DNA of 64,000 nt from Rhodohalobacter sp. SW132 (GTDB lineage: Bacteria; Bacteroidota; Rhodothermia; Balneolales; Balneolaceae). The notes under the pieces were generated by a model that worked only from the letters and a program-made list of their open reading frames with translations, had not been told where the DNA came from and did not search any database. Position numbers and translations under genes: made by a program. Where the stretch lies: NCBI RefSeq assembly GCF_003390325.1, contig NZ_QUOK01000012.1, positions 1 to 64,000 of the forward strand. The letters are read 5' to 3'. This document shows, piece after piece, positions 1 through 9,005 of the stretch (positions are counted from its first letter, which is position 1; each line of letters begins with the position of its first letter).

Positions 1-18
1 CATCACTCAAAATTCAAA

Positions 19-702
19 ATGAATCTCGCCATTCTCCAGCCCGTATTTATTCCTGACCTGCACGACCTTGCCGTGATGATGGCGGTGGAAACAGTGGTTT
101 TGCAGGATTCTGAGCAGTGGTCCCGAAAGGGGAGAACGCACCGGGCACAAATCCGAACGCCTGAAGGCGCGCAGTATCTGAATATCCCTGTTCGGACGGA
201 TGACCGGAAAAAAGCGATCTGTGAGGTGCGGATTGACCATTCCGAAAACTGGATCGAACCGATGCTGCGATCGCTGAAATTTAACTACAGCAACAGCGTG
301 TATTACGATTTTTATGAACCGGAAATCAGGGCTGACCTGGAATCCGGTTCAGGTTTTGAATTCCTGCTGCCGTTTAATCTCTATATCCGTGAGCGAATAT
401 TCAGATATATGGAAATTGAGCTTAAAGCCACCTACCTGTACAGCAGTGAAATGGAAACGTATTATTCCGATCCCGATCAGCTTGCCAGGCAACTAAAAGC
501 GGAAACCTATTACCAGGAACACGATGCGCGCCACTACCAGCGTCAGGGTAAAACAAAAAGTGAGCTTCCGTTCGAGCATCCCCAATACCGGCAGCATTTT
601 GATGGATTTGAACCGTACTGCTGCCTTCTCGATTTACTGTTTCAGTATGGTCCGGAGAGCTTCAGGATTATTGACCGGGTTCTGGGCAGGGTGGGAAATT
701 GA
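19..702 (+). CDS. WbqC-family protein
   Basis: The 227-residue product opens with the WbqC signature: an N-terminal 'ILQPVFIPDLHDLAVM' stretch, then 'VVLQDSEQWSRKGRTHRAQI' and 'YLNIPV'. This matches the small WbqC-like family, often found in polysaccharide or glycolipid loci; some members are thought to act in amino-sugar or peptide modification, but the biochemical role is not settled. Length is normal for the family. The ATG at 19 is the first in frame. It ends only 10 bp from the convergent hydrolase gene, so the two probably share a termination region. No partner pathway genes are visible because the window begins here. Confidence 0.8.
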   Translation: MNLAILQPVFIPDLHDLAVMMAVETVVLQDSEQWSRKGRTHRAQIRTPEGAQYLNIPVRTDDRKKAICEVRIDHSENWIEPMLRSLKFNYSNSVYYDFYEPEIRADLESGSGFEFLLPFNLYIRERIFRYMEIELKATYLYSSEMETYYSDPDQLARQLKAETYYQEHDARHYQRQGKTKSELPFEHPQYRQHFDGFEPYCCLLDLLFQYGPESFRIIDRVLGRVGN

Positions 703-712
703 ATTTCATACA

Positions 713-2080
713 TTATTCACCTTCAGGTTCCAGTGAAAACTGAAATGATGATCCGCCCTGCGTGAATCTGAACTCTTTATACCGCTCCTCTTCTTCCGAC
801 ATTTCTTCGAAGACAATCTCAATGCCTGCCTGGTCAAATCGCATCGTCCGCTCATCATAGATTGTAAGCGGAAATGGTCCTTGACCTGTAGCCTGACCGA
901 ACATGTTTCCATCCTCGGCAAACAGACGGATTTGCAGCGGGAATCCCGGCGAGGAGTAGGTTCCGGCGTAGAGCTCAAGCTGTTCTTCCCCGAGCGTAAT
1001 AGGTTCAGATGTTTCGAAAGTGGGCATTTCGAATTCAACGTTGTATATAATAGAGTTGAGAGCGATCAATATGTTGTTAAAATTAAGGTTGACAGCATTG
1101 CCCAATACGGCATAGATATATTCATCTTCTGGCTGATACGCACTGTTTGACTGATATCCGTCGATTCCGCCATTGTGGCCAATGAGCGTTTTATCGTGAA
1201 ATGGAAAGCGAATCAATCCCATGCCGAACGGCCCTTCAAATGAAACCATTGCTTCGAATGATTCTTCATTGAGCAGCTCCCCGTTAAAGAGCGCGTGATA
1301 GAAAAGCGCGGTTTCACGGGCAGTAGACACGATGGAGCCGGCGGCGTGCGGAACACTCATATCCGTTTCCGGTGATAGCTGCCACCCACCGCGGTAGAAA
1401 AAGGACGCTGCTTCACCGGCATCCGTATCAATTCCGTCACCCACATAGGTTAACATAAGGCCAAGCGGTTGTGAAATACGTTCCTGAAGGGCATCGGCAT
1501 AACTCATTCCGGTGAGGTCTTCAATGATAAACCCGAGTAAAACATATGCCGTATTGCTGTATTCCACATCGGATCCCGCTTCAAATGACGTTCCGATCTG
1601 CTCAAAATTTTCAAGGTGCTGTTCACGGGATCTCGGCTCAGACATATATCCGGTATACTCCTCAAGATTCGTAAAATTTACCAGGCCCGATTGATGACGC
1701 AGCATCTGTTCAATAGTGATTGATTCCGATCCGGGAATTCCGGGGAAAAAATGATTGAGTGTAGTATCGAGTGAAAGCTGCCCCTCTTCGACAAGCTGCA
1801 GGATCAACACGGCAGTGTAACTTTTGGTGATCGATCCGATGCGATACTTTGATGAAGGCTGTGCCCGCTTGCCATCCTCGCTGATTTTTCCATACGCGTG
1901 CTCATATAGTGTTTCATCATCTTTCATGATGAACACGCTTCCCATAAAGCGATTATTCTTTTCAAGAAGAGAAAAGTATTGGTCGATTTTATCGGTATCC
2001 AGTGAAGATTGACCATACACTCCGACCGAAAGTGGCAGCAAGAAAAGTAAAAAGGATAGGGTACGTAATGATGAATTCAT
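713..2080 (-). CDS. secreted serine hydrolase, beta-lactamase class C / PBP fold
   Basis: A 455-residue protein with an N-terminal signal peptide (hydrophobic 'LSFLLFLLPLSVGVYG'). All three class C beta-lactamase/DD-peptidase motifs are visible: SxxK as 'SITK' (about residue 83), the Tyr-Ser-Asn motif in 'YSNTAYVLLG', and a late 'HNGG' equivalent to the KTG/HxG box. The C-terminal 110 residues form a separate beta-rich domain common in the 'serine hydrolase' group. It likely works in the periplasm or outside the cell on peptides or esters; true beta-lactamase activity cannot be inferred. Monocistronic, convergent with the WbqC gene. Confidence 0.88.
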   Translation of the reverse strand: MNSSLRTLSFLLFLLPLSVGVYGQSSLDTDKIDQYFSLLEKNNRFMGSVFIMKDDETLYEHAYGKISEDGKRAQPSSKYRIGSITKSYTAVLILQLVEEGQLSLDTTLNHFFPGIPGSESITIEQMLRHQSGLVNFTNLEEYTGYMSEPRSREQHLENFEQIGTSFEAGSDVEYSNTAYVLLGFIIEDLTGMSYADALQERISQPLGLMLTYVGDGIDTDAGEAASFFYRGGWQLSPETDMSVPHAAGSIVSTARETALFYHALFNGELLNEESFEAMVSFEGPFGMGLIRFPFHDKTLIGHNGGIDGYQSNSAYQPEDEYIYAVLGNAVNLNFNNILIALNSIIYNVEFEMPTFETSEPITLGEEQLELYAGTYSSPGFPLQIRLFAEDGNMFGQATGQGPFPLTIYDERTMRFDQAGIEIVFEEMSEEEERYKEFRFTQGGSSFQFSLEPEGE

Positions 2081-2238
2081 AACAGATCGGGTTAATTGGA
2101 AGATGAATTTTGATACGACATCTTCCGGGAAAAGTTGCTCATTTTCCCGAACCTGTTATGCCCGGATGGTGGAGTTCGAAACCATGTTAATCATATGTGA
2201 TTTAATTCCCCGACATTCTGGGGCGGAAAGGACGTAAA

Positions 2239-2258
2239 GTCCCCCTTCGAAGGGGGAC
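2239..2258. repeat. perfect 20-bp palindrome
   Basis: GTCCCCCTTC followed directly by its reverse complement GAAGGGGGAC. It lies between the hydrolase promoter side and the 3' end of the TonB receptor. There is no T-tract on either side, so it is more likely a short dispersed intergenic palindrome than an intrinsic terminator, although it would form a very stable hairpin in RNA. Confidence 0.6.
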
Positions 2259-2318
2259 ACTCCAGAATAATCTCCATATCGATCAAAAAATTATGGGATT
2301 CAATAGGGATTTTTTATA

Positions 2319-4316
2319 TCAAAATTGAAGCTTTAGCCCGGCCATAATCCATCGGCGCGGCATTGGTGCTCCAAGGATCTCCTGGTATTCGGTGTCGGTA
2401 AGATTCATCACGCGGAGATAAACCGTGGAAGGGCTCCAGCCGGTCTGAGCTTCTATTTTTAGATTGCTCAGGAAATAGGCTGACGGAACATCTCCATCAA
2501 TAATCTGGTCGGACTCTTCCGAACGAACATGGTAGCTGTTTTCTGAATGAAAGGAGATCCATCGTGCGGTGTACCGCAGCCCGAAGTTTACCTGGTGACT
2601 GGGGTGATTTGCAATGTACTTCGACGGATCATCGCCATCACTCGTTGTGCGAATAAAGGTGTAGCCGGCCTGAAGCCCGATGGCCCGGTTTTGATTCAGG
2701 TTATGGGTCAGATCAGACAAAAACTCCACACCCACTACGCTGCTCTGTTCGATGTTGGATGCGTAAAAATAGAGTTCATCCGGCTGCAGATTATCGGCAT
2801 TTGTAATCTGATTGGAATTCACCAGTGCATAATCGATCAGGTTGCTCGATGATCGGTAGAAAACGGTTGGTGAAATTTTGACTGTACTGCGGGGTCTCCA
2901 GTCGAGCCCGCCGTCGATGGTAAATGAGCGCTCGGGACGAAGATCCGGATTTCCGATGTTTCGAAGCGGCTGCAGATCAGGAATTTGTGAAGAGATATAG
3001 CGCTCGGTAAAATCACCCACGCGAATGGCACGGCCTGCTGAACTGCGAAGCGTGACGGTGCCGGCGGTATAGGAGGCACTCAGCTGCGGCAGAAATTCAG
3101 CCGGCACGTTGCTGTCGAACTGAATACGGGCACTGGCCGTGACATTAAATCCGTTGAGCCAGCTGAAGGATCCAATCGCGTAAATTCCGCCCATATCGGT
3201 TTGATGGTTTCCGCGGTCGGTACTCTCAATCTGCTTGTTCAGGTACTGTGCACCCGCCATCAGGCGAATGTAATTGAACCGGTTTGAGATTGCATCACTC
3301 TGAAGTTCATATTGATGGGAGAGATTTACAAAGATCTGGTCAGTCGTGTGATCATTTGGCGGAATGGCACCGGGCATAAAATCGAACGTATCCTCCACAT
3401 TCCGGTAGGAAAAATTAAGTTCGGAGCGGTGCGCATTTCGGTCGTGCGTGATTGCTGCAAGTCCCCATCGGCTGCCGATCTGTTCTTCAGATTGATCAAA
3501 CTCACTGCGTGTGTAAAAATATCGGGCGCTGAAATCCCGCTCTTCAATACCGCCGCGGGTGTAGATGGTGAGGTGATCGGAGAGCCTGTAGGAGAGCGAG
3601 GAGGTGAAGGTGGTCAGGTTAAAATAGTTGTTGTAGGTGGGCTGATCAGAAGCACCGGCGTCAAAACCGGGATTGTCGAGCTCCTCACCGTCGGATGAAA
3701 CGTGCCGCAGCGAGGTGCTGAATCTCCATCGATTTTGCTGGAGGTCAACGGCTATGTCGCCAAGCTGCAGGTTGTGCTGACCCGCGCCAAGATCGGCTGA
3801 AACGCGGGTTTGAAGCTGATCACTTCTCGATAGTTCACGTTCGAGGTATGACCTGGTTTTGATATGGATCACGCCGCCAACAGCATCGGCGCCAAAAGAA
3901 GCACTTGCAGGACCGCGAACGAGTTCAATCTGACCGATTTCAGAAAGAGAAACCGGAATATTGGTATTGAAATGAGCTGTGAGCGGATCGTTCAGCGGTA
4001 CATTATCAAGCATAAACAGTACCTGTGAAAACGTGCTGCCGCGAACGCCCACATCCGCCTGTACGCCAAAACCCTGCCGCGCATTGATATTTACGCCCGG
4101 CAGTGACCGGAGCAGATCATCCACAGAAGTGACAGGCATCTGGTCGATATCACGCCGGGTGATTACCGAAACATTTTTTCCGCTTTCGGAAACGGTGGAA
4201 GAGATCCGGGATGCAGTAACAGCAATAGAATCAAGTTCCACCTCAACCTGTGAAAATACATCCTGAACAATAAAAAGAGCTATAAATGTGAGAGATAAGA
4301 GTAACTTGTAAAACAT
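2319..4316 (-). CDS. TonB-dependent outer-membrane receptor
   Basis: A 665-residue outer-membrane transporter. A signal peptide ends near 'VFS'. The plug domain (about residues 30-155) carries 'SVDDLLRSLPGVNINARQG', 'DVGVRGSTFSQVLFMLDNVPLNDP', 'IGQIELVRGPASASFGADAVGGVIHIKTR', the classic BtuB/FepA-type signature. The rest is a 22-strand-type barrel ending 'MAGLKLQF' with terminal Phe. There is no N-terminal CarboxypepD_reg extension and no adjacent SusD, so it is not a polysaccharide SusC. The layout is BtuB/CirA-like, but the substrate is unknown: I looked upstream for a cobalamin riboswitch box and did not see one. Confidence 0.92.
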   Translation of the reverse strand: MFYKLLLSLTFIALFIVQDVFSQVEVELDSIAVTASRISSTVSESGKNVSVITRRDIDQMPVTSVDDLLRSLPGVNINARQGFGVQADVGVRGSTFSQVLFMLDNVPLNDPLTAHFNTNIPVSLSEIGQIELVRGPASASFGADAVGGVIHIKTRSYLERELSRSDQLQTRVSADLGAGQHNLQLGDIAVDLQQNRWRFSTSLRHVSSDGEELDNPGFDAGASDQPTYNNYFNLTTFTSSLSYRLSDHLTIYTRGGIEERDFSARYFYTRSEFDQSEEQIGSRWGLAAITHDRNAHRSELNFSYRNVEDTFDFMPGAIPPNDHTTDQIFVNLSHQYELQSDAISNRFNYIRLMAGAQYLNKQIESTDRGNHQTDMGGIYAIGSFSWLNGFNVTASARIQFDSNVPAEFLPQLSASYTAGTVTLRSSAGRAIRVGDFTERYISSQIPDLQPLRNIGNPDLRPERSFTIDGGLDWRPRSTVKISPTVFYRSSSNLIDYALVNSNQITNADNLQPDELYFYASNIEQSSVVGVEFLSDLTHNLNQNRAIGLQAGYTFIRTTSDGDDPSKYIANHPSHQVNFGLRYTARWISFHSENSYHVRSEESDQIIDGDVPSAYFLSNLKIEAQTGWSPSTVYLRVMNLTDTEYQEILGAPMPRRWIMAGLKLQF

Positions 4317-4849
4317 AGAATTTGTACATCTTTAAATTTTTTGATCAACCGGTGCAGAGATATTTCGTGGATTACCCGGTTTTTTTGATAGCTTAGTTAG
4401 ATTTGTATGCTCGTACATACAGAACACGTATCGGATCGAAAAGATACAGGCATCGGAATTGAATAGAAACCTGAATCCATAAAAGGGTAAATCCAAAATA
4501 GAGAGGCAGATTATGGGATTACGCCAGACACAGGGTTCAGATGTTTCATTACGACTCCTTAAAGGGCGCTTACCTTCGATATCGATATTGCTCGTAAGGA
4601 CTGGTTTTGTATGGAGCGGTTGAACTGTACTGAATTGCGCCGCAATTTGATGGTTAATTACCCTAAATATTCAGATATATCAGATAGAACTGCTGACCGA
4701 AAAAATAGTTTTTGTTCAGTTTCTTAAGCCTAAAGCCCGTTAAATTTTAATTTCATTTGATCATTGTTCGATAATTTTGATATTTAAGGGCTGTAAACTC
4801 ACTATTATCAGGAGTGTGGCATTTTAAATGCAAATTTAATCCCGTTAGT
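4317..4849. other. 533-bp intergenic region between divergent genes
   Basis: This region holds the promoters of the TonB receptor (minus strand) and of the 4850 gene (plus strand). Near 4408-4424 there is a short inverted repeat (GTATG...CATAC) that might be an operator for the receptor. No Fur-type box, B12 box or RNA gene could be recognised. It is AT-rich near 4640-4800. No coding potential is convincing. Confidence 0.4.
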
Positions 4850-5665
4850 ATGTATGATGAAAAAGACTTAAAAACGATTCTTTCAAGGGCTTTACAAATT
4901 CAAAAACATAATGAAGGGAGCAGATCACTTTCCGGTTCCATTGAAAAACTATCACTCGATGAAATAGAAGAGATTGCCAGGGAATCGGGTTTATCCCCGG
5001 ATTATGTAAGAGAGGCAGCAGTTGAACTGGAAGGCATCCCCAATGAGAAACCAATCTTTCTGGAAACTGGAAAAAATCATGAAATTGAACTTTTGGGTTA
5101 TGCAAAAGGGGAAATTGATCAGAAAAGCTGGGCAGAATTACGATCTGTAATTGAAGAAAATTTTAAAAGTTCAGGAGTTGTAAGAAGATATCCGGATGGC
5201 GTTCAGTGGAATGTGAAGCCAACCGGTTTTTTTAAAATGTTCAAGTCGAATAACACAAAAAGTGTAGAGTTTCAAAATTCGGGACTGAGAACGATTATCC
5301 GAATTAAAAAGCATCTGAAATTATACCGGAGGATCTTGTATCCCGCCTACGGTTCCCTTGCAGGTGCCTGTATGGTGTTTGCTCTCTTACTCCGGTCGGG
5401 AGATATAGGAGCACTTATTGGAATTGCAGCATTTTTGGCTGTTTCGAAGCTATTTTTCAAATGGGCTGATTTTGTTAAGGAGAAATCAAGGGCAAATCTG
5501 CAGGACACCATGTCACAGCTTCAAACGATTATTAATCGAAAGTACAAAGCCAATAATCAAGATAAATTAAGCGGCGGTATGGTTATAGATGATAGTGCAG
5601 CAGAATCCAGCTCCTATGATAGGGATCAAAAAATGAAACCTTCTGTCAAGAGTCGCACTTCTTAG
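4850..5665 (+). CDS. hypothetical two-TM protein with N-terminal helical domain
   Basis: The product is 271 residues from the ATG at 4850 (a GTG at 4814 would add 12 residues without family-like sequence). The N-terminus, 'DEKDLKTILSRALQIQ' and 'LSLDEIEEIARESGLSPDYVREAA', is a helical module seen at the start of many small membrane proteins. A hydrophobic hairpin of two TM helices lies at about residues 160-205 ('YGSLAGACMVFALLL', 'IGALIGIAAFLAVSKLFF'), followed by a coiled-coil-like tail and a polar Ser-rich C-terminus. Function unknown. Upstream of the Hsp20 gene in the same direction, but separated by its own sigma-54 promoter. Confidence 0.7.
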   Translation: MYDEKDLKTILSRALQIQKHNEGSRSLSGSIEKLSLDEIEEIARESGLSPDYVREAAVELEGIPNEKPIFLETGKNHEIELLGYAKGEIDQKSWAELRSVIEENFKSSGVVRRYPDGVQWNVKPTGFFKMFKSNNTKSVEFQNSGLRTIIRIKKHLKLYRRILYPAYGSLAGACMVFALLLRSGDIGALIGIAAFLAVSKLFFKWADFVKEKSRANLQDTMSQLQTIINRKYKANNQDKLSGGMVIDDSAAESSSYDRDQKMKPSVKSRTS

Positions 5666-5927
5666 CATTTTTCAATTTTCGTCTGTTAATAAAAAAGGGA
5701 TCTGCAAGCCCCGGCTGACGCCTACATTTTCTCTTTCTGTAGGGTAGGTTGATGGCCATTGATTCTTTTGAAGAGAGTTCGGAGTCAGGTTCTGCTCGTC
5801 AGCCCGCAGAGGCAGTGTGCAGACGAGGGTTGGGCAGTTGACATTTTTTCAAACCGAAAATGAAAAAACGTCATTTTCATCTCCGAAGTTTGACATTTTT
5901 TCAATTTTGAAAACCATTTAAACCGAG
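5666..5927. other. intergenic region upstream of the hsp20 promoter
   Basis: Contains an imperfect hairpin with CTCGTC/GACGAG ends near 5796-5827 and the repeated upstream elements described separately. The 5785-5835 stretch resembles the GTAAGCAGAG...GAACGAGGG repeat family seen near 43182 and 44674 only loosely. No coding sequence seen. Confidence 0.35.
5838..5904 (+). promoter_or_regulatory. putative enhancer (UAS) for sigma-54 activator
   Basis: Two identical 15-bp direct repeats, TTGACATTTTTTCAA, lie at 5838-5852 and 5890-5904, 52 bp apart (about five helical turns, so on one DNA face). Between them is an inverted repeat, GAAAATGA (5856-5863) and TCATTTTC (5871-5878). The block sits about 25-90 bp upstream of the -24 element. 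The geometry is what a bacterial enhancer-binding protein needs; the identity of that protein is unknown and none is encoded here. Confidence 0.5.
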
Positions 5928-5943
5928 TGGCACAGCCGTTGCA
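5928..5943 (+). promoter_or_regulatory. sigma-54 (-24/-12) promoter of hsp20
   Basis: TGGCAC, five bases, TTGCA: an exact match to the RpoN consensus TGGCAC-N5-TTGCW. Transcription would start near 5955, leaving a leader of about 90 nt before the Hsp20 ATG at 6044. Strongest single promoter call in the window. Confidence 0.78.
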
Positions 5944-6043
5944 TGAATACTTAGTGAGTGTTGATGACTAACATTCATTCGTTCAAAGATTCGTAATCAA
6001 ATCAAACAACCCTAAAAATAATTTAAACCTGGAGGTAACAGTC

Positions 6044-6484
6044 ATGAGAAATCGAAATCTTCCAACCATGTTTGCGGATCGAAATTCAGATGTAGCCAGT
6101 TTGAGCAGCTGGATGGACCGCGTGTTTGATGAAGTTGTAAATCGTAACTCCGGAACATTTGTACCTACACTGAATGTCTCCGAAACGGATAAAACATTTG
6201 AAATTAATGTAGCACTTCCCGGTATGAGCAGGGAAGATGTTGAAATTCATTATGAAAATGATATCCTGACCATCAGCGGTGAACGTCGCTGGAAAGAGGA
6301 AGAGAAAGAAAACGGCCGCCGCTATCACAGAGTGGAATCAGGATATGGTACTTTCAACCGGTCGCTGCCATTGCCAAAAATTGTAGATGCTGAAAACATT
6401 TCTGCATCATTTGAAAATGGTGAGTTAATCATAACAGCGCCGAAATTAAAAGAGAAGGCCGGCAAAAAAATCGAAGTGAAATAA
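6044..6484 (+). CDS. Hsp20 / alpha-crystallin small heat-shock protein
   Basis: A 146-residue ATP-independent holdase that binds unfolding proteins in the cytosol. The alpha-crystallin domain (about residues 40-140) shows 'VPTLNVSETDKTFEINVALPGMSREDVEIHYENDILTISGER', the conserved 'ENGRRYHRVESGYGTFNRSLPLP' loop, and the final 'ASFENGELIITAPK' strand. No C-terminal IxI motif: it ends 'KKIEVK', with 'IEV' partly taking that place. An unusually strong Shine-Dalgarno (GGAGGT, 6031-6036) precedes the ATG, rare in this phylum and consistent with burst expression. Transcribed alone between a sigma-54 promoter and a strong terminator. Confidence 0.93.
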   Translation: MRNRNLPTMFADRNSDVASLSSWMDRVFDEVVNRNSGTFVPTLNVSETDKTFEINVALPGMSREDVEIHYENDILTISGERRWKEEEKENGRRYHRVESGYGTFNRSLPLPKIVDAENISASFENGELIITAPKLKEKAGKKIEVK

Positions 6485-6513
6485 AACAGAGTCGCCGGTT
6501 TGAAACGTACACT

Positions 6514-6548
6514 AAAAGCCGTGGTAAGAGCCACGGCTTTTCTTTTTT
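6514..6548 (+). terminator. rho-independent terminator of hsp20
   Basis: Perfect 11-bp stem AAAAGCCGTGG / CCACGGCTTTT with a 6-nt loop (taagag), followed by a T-rich run (TTCTTTTTT). Ends about 60 bp after the stop codon. Confidence 0.85.
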
Positions 6549-6680
6549 GGTGATCCTGACACTAAGGAATTTCTATTTCTCAAATAGAGTGACCGGTATT
6601 CAAGGAAATATCAGGAGTGTTACGATCATAATTCTAATAATCACTGCTCCTGTTTTTGATCTTAGAATAGATAGTCAGCA

Positions 6681-8606
6681 TCAATTCATAAATAGCTGGC
6701 TGTCGGAGCTGCCTTTGATATTTGATTTTATAAATGAGAGAACCAGCTTAATGTTGAAGTCATCCAAATCGATTTTGTAATCCGCTCCACACTGCTTCAG
6801 TAGCGAGTGGAACAGTTCTCTTGAGAGTTCATCGTTGCTGGAGGTGATATCGTATTTTAGAATGGAACATGCGTCACCCGTTTTGTAAATCTGCAGGCGA
6901 ACCTGCTCGTCAACTTCATCCAGTGAGATGGTAATTGGATTGGGATCGCGACCCAGGCAGGCGTAAATCAATTGATTGATTGCGAGTGCAAATGGAATTG
7001 CCTGGTTGATGTTAATATCAACCGGAACTGACTCAATGGTTATCTCCGGGGCGTGGTCTCCAGAAGCATTTTTCGCCGCAATTGAGATAAGATCTTCAAG
7101 CAGGCTGCCAAACGGTACCTTAGAAAAAGAATCGGATTGATAGAGATTTTCATGTACCAGGGCGAGCGATTGAATTCGGGTGAGTATGCTCTGGATGGAT
7201 TCAGAATCGGGCTCGCTACTGCTCATCTCAAGCTGGATAATGCCGGAAATCATCGCCAGGTTATTTTTCACCCTGTGATGAATCTCACCGAGCATCAGCT
7301 CCTTTTCGTGAAGGGACTCACTGATCTTCATCTGCGACTCTTTCTGCTGGGTAATATCTTTCAATATTCCCATTACTTTAACAGGAGCGCCCTCTTCATT
7401 TCGGTAGACCTCAGCCCGTTCAATCACGTGAATCTGTTCACCATCTGCACGGGTTACTTTATGTTCGCATGGGATAAATTCACCACCCCCGATTACACGG
7501 GTTACAGCATCTGTAAGTTTTTGTACATCCTCTTCACCTGGAAGCATTTCTTCAAACCTTTCGATAGAAGGTTCAAAAGTATCGGGGTCGGTTCTCATTA
7601 GTTGATGGAGCTGAGGTGACCAGGTGAGAATATCTTGCTGTGGCAGCCAGACCCAGTGACCAACCATGGCAATCCGCTGAGCCTGCGTGAGGATATTCAG
7701 CGTATCCTGATGACTCATTTCGATCTCTTTCATCTTCTGGATACTTTTGGCGGTAGCGTACCAGAGTCCTTTTTTTTCAGAAAGCGTAACCTCAAACCAA
7801 AAACAGTTTTCATTCGCAGATTTTATCAGTGTTTGCCTGGAAAAGTGGTCTGGACGATCATTAGAATCGGCCCATCGATTCAGTTCGTTAATAAACTCAG
7901 AGCCGTGGATCAGCTTGGTAAGCGGCTCTCCCGACAGGTCATTCGTGGAATACCCAAGAAGGTGCTGAACCTCGTCGTTGATGCTGAGAATCTTATATAA
8001 TTTCGGATCGATGGTAAACATCAGATCCGCAGAATTTTTCAAAAAAGTAGCGGTTTTTTCCAGTTCAGCATTTCTTTTTCGCAGATTAAGGCGAACCTCA
8101 ACCTCTGAGCTCAGAATGCTCAGGCTTTCGAGCTGATGATCCGTCAGCTTTCGAGGTTCCTGATCGATAACACAAAGTGTTCCGATGTTAGATCCGCCGC
8201 TTCCTTTAATATTATAGCCGGCATAAAACCGAAAATTAGGTTCATTAAGAACATAAGGTGAGTTTTTAAACCGGTTATCTTCGGCTAAATCCTCAACGAC
8301 CATTCGTTTATCATTCTGAATGGTATGTTGACAAAATGTGTGTTCCCGCGGGTATCGGCCCACATCAATACCAACGGATGATTTTGTCCATTGGCTATCT
8401 TCGTCAATGAAATTGATCATTCCAATCGGGGCGCCGCAAATCCGGGCTGCGAGGCGGATAAGAGAATCAAGATTTTCATCACTATTTAATTCAGGAATAT
8501 AGTACGATTGAAGTTCTTTAAGGCGAACTTCTTCTACGGTGATGGTACTGCCGTTCACCGCATCTCCCTGATACTGAGATGTTTGTAACGCTGAATGATT
8601 AGTCAC
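6681..8606 (-). CDS. GAF-PAS-PAS HisKA_2-type histidine kinase, degenerate ATPase
   Basis: A 641-residue cytosolic sensor. N-terminal GAF domain (about 45-185, 'ICGAPIGMINFIDEDSQWTKSSVGI', 'HTFCQHTI', 'GTLCVID'), PAS (about 190-300), PAS with PAC (about 310-425), then the HisKA_2 phosphoacceptor 'MLGEIHHRVKNNLAMISGIIQLE' near residue 440. The ATPase domain that follows is poorly conserved: the N-box is reduced to 'FALAINQLIYACLG' (only the first Asn kept), no DxGxG box is visible, and the late Gly-rich segment is missing. It may be an inactive or partner-dependent kinase. No response regulator is adjacent. Confidence 0.82.
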   Translation of the reverse strand: MTNHSALQTSQYQGDAVNGSTITVEEVRLKELQSYYIPELNSDENLDSLIRLAARICGAPIGMINFIDEDSQWTKSSVGIDVGRYPREHTFCQHTIQNDKRMVVEDLAEDNRFKNSPYVLNEPNFRFYAGYNIKGSGGSNIGTLCVIDQEPRKLTDHQLESLSILSSEVEVRLNLRKRNAELEKTATFLKNSADLMFTIDPKLYKILSINDEVQHLLGYSTNDLSGEPLTKLIHGSEFINELNRWADSNDRPDHFSRQTLIKSANENCFWFEVTLSEKKGLWYATAKSIQKMKEIEMSHQDTLNILTQAQRIAMVGHWVWLPQQDILTWSPQLHQLMRTDPDTFEPSIERFEEMLPGEEDVQKLTDAVTRVIGGGEFIPCEHKVTRADGEQIHVIERAEVYRNEEGAPVKVMGILKDITQQKESQMKISESLHEKELMLGEIHHRVKNNLAMISGIIQLEMSSSEPDSESIQSILTRIQSLALVHENLYQSDSFSKVPFGSLLEDLISIAAKNASGDHAPEITIESVPVDININQAIPFALAINQLIYACLGRDPNPITISLDEVDEQVRLQIYKTGDACSILKYDITSSNDELSRELFHSLLKQCGADYKIDLDDFNIKLVLSFIKSNIKGSSDSQLFMN

Positions 8607-9005
8607 TTCTGGTAGTAGAATCTTATTGAATAAATGTACACGGAAATTCTTTTCACAATAACAGGAGAACCTGAATTATAACCGTAGTTCGTTTATCGGT
8701 TGAAATTAATAAAAGCTTAAAACAGCGGACTTCAACGAGATTTAGCCTAAAGAATGGTGACTTTTTTTCCAAAACGAGTACCTCATTGTATCTAAACAAA
8801 TGGTACCGCTTATTGTGAGAATTTGGATACTGAATATAATGGGAAATCTTACTCTTGATTGCAGAAGATTGTGGAGATTTGAGACCTTCATAAATAGGCT
8901 GTCCTTTGAAATATAGATTCCATTACCTGCTTTTCCACTATATCGGTGATGAAATAGTTTAACCCTTTAAACCTGAGTTCGCTTCTTAAATTTATCGTAT
9001 ATCAA
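8607..9005. other. AT-rich intergenic region
   Basis: Upstream region of the histidine kinase gene, which reads leftward. Contains no convincing ORF, RNA hairpin with T-tract, or recognisable operator. Directly abuts the inverted-repeat element at 9006. Confidence 0.4.

Noticed and set aside
2239-2258. Palindrome as a terminator for the TonB receptor gene
   Set aside because: No T-tract on either side, and it lies 60 bp past the stop in an arrangement typical of dispersed palindromes.
3312-3698. Long plus-strand ORF opposite the TonB receptor
   Set aside because: Shadow of a strongly supported barrel-coding gene on the other strand.
4317-4813. Cobalamin riboswitch upstream of the BtuB-like receptor
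   Set aside because: The conserved B12-box sequence was not found on the minus strand.
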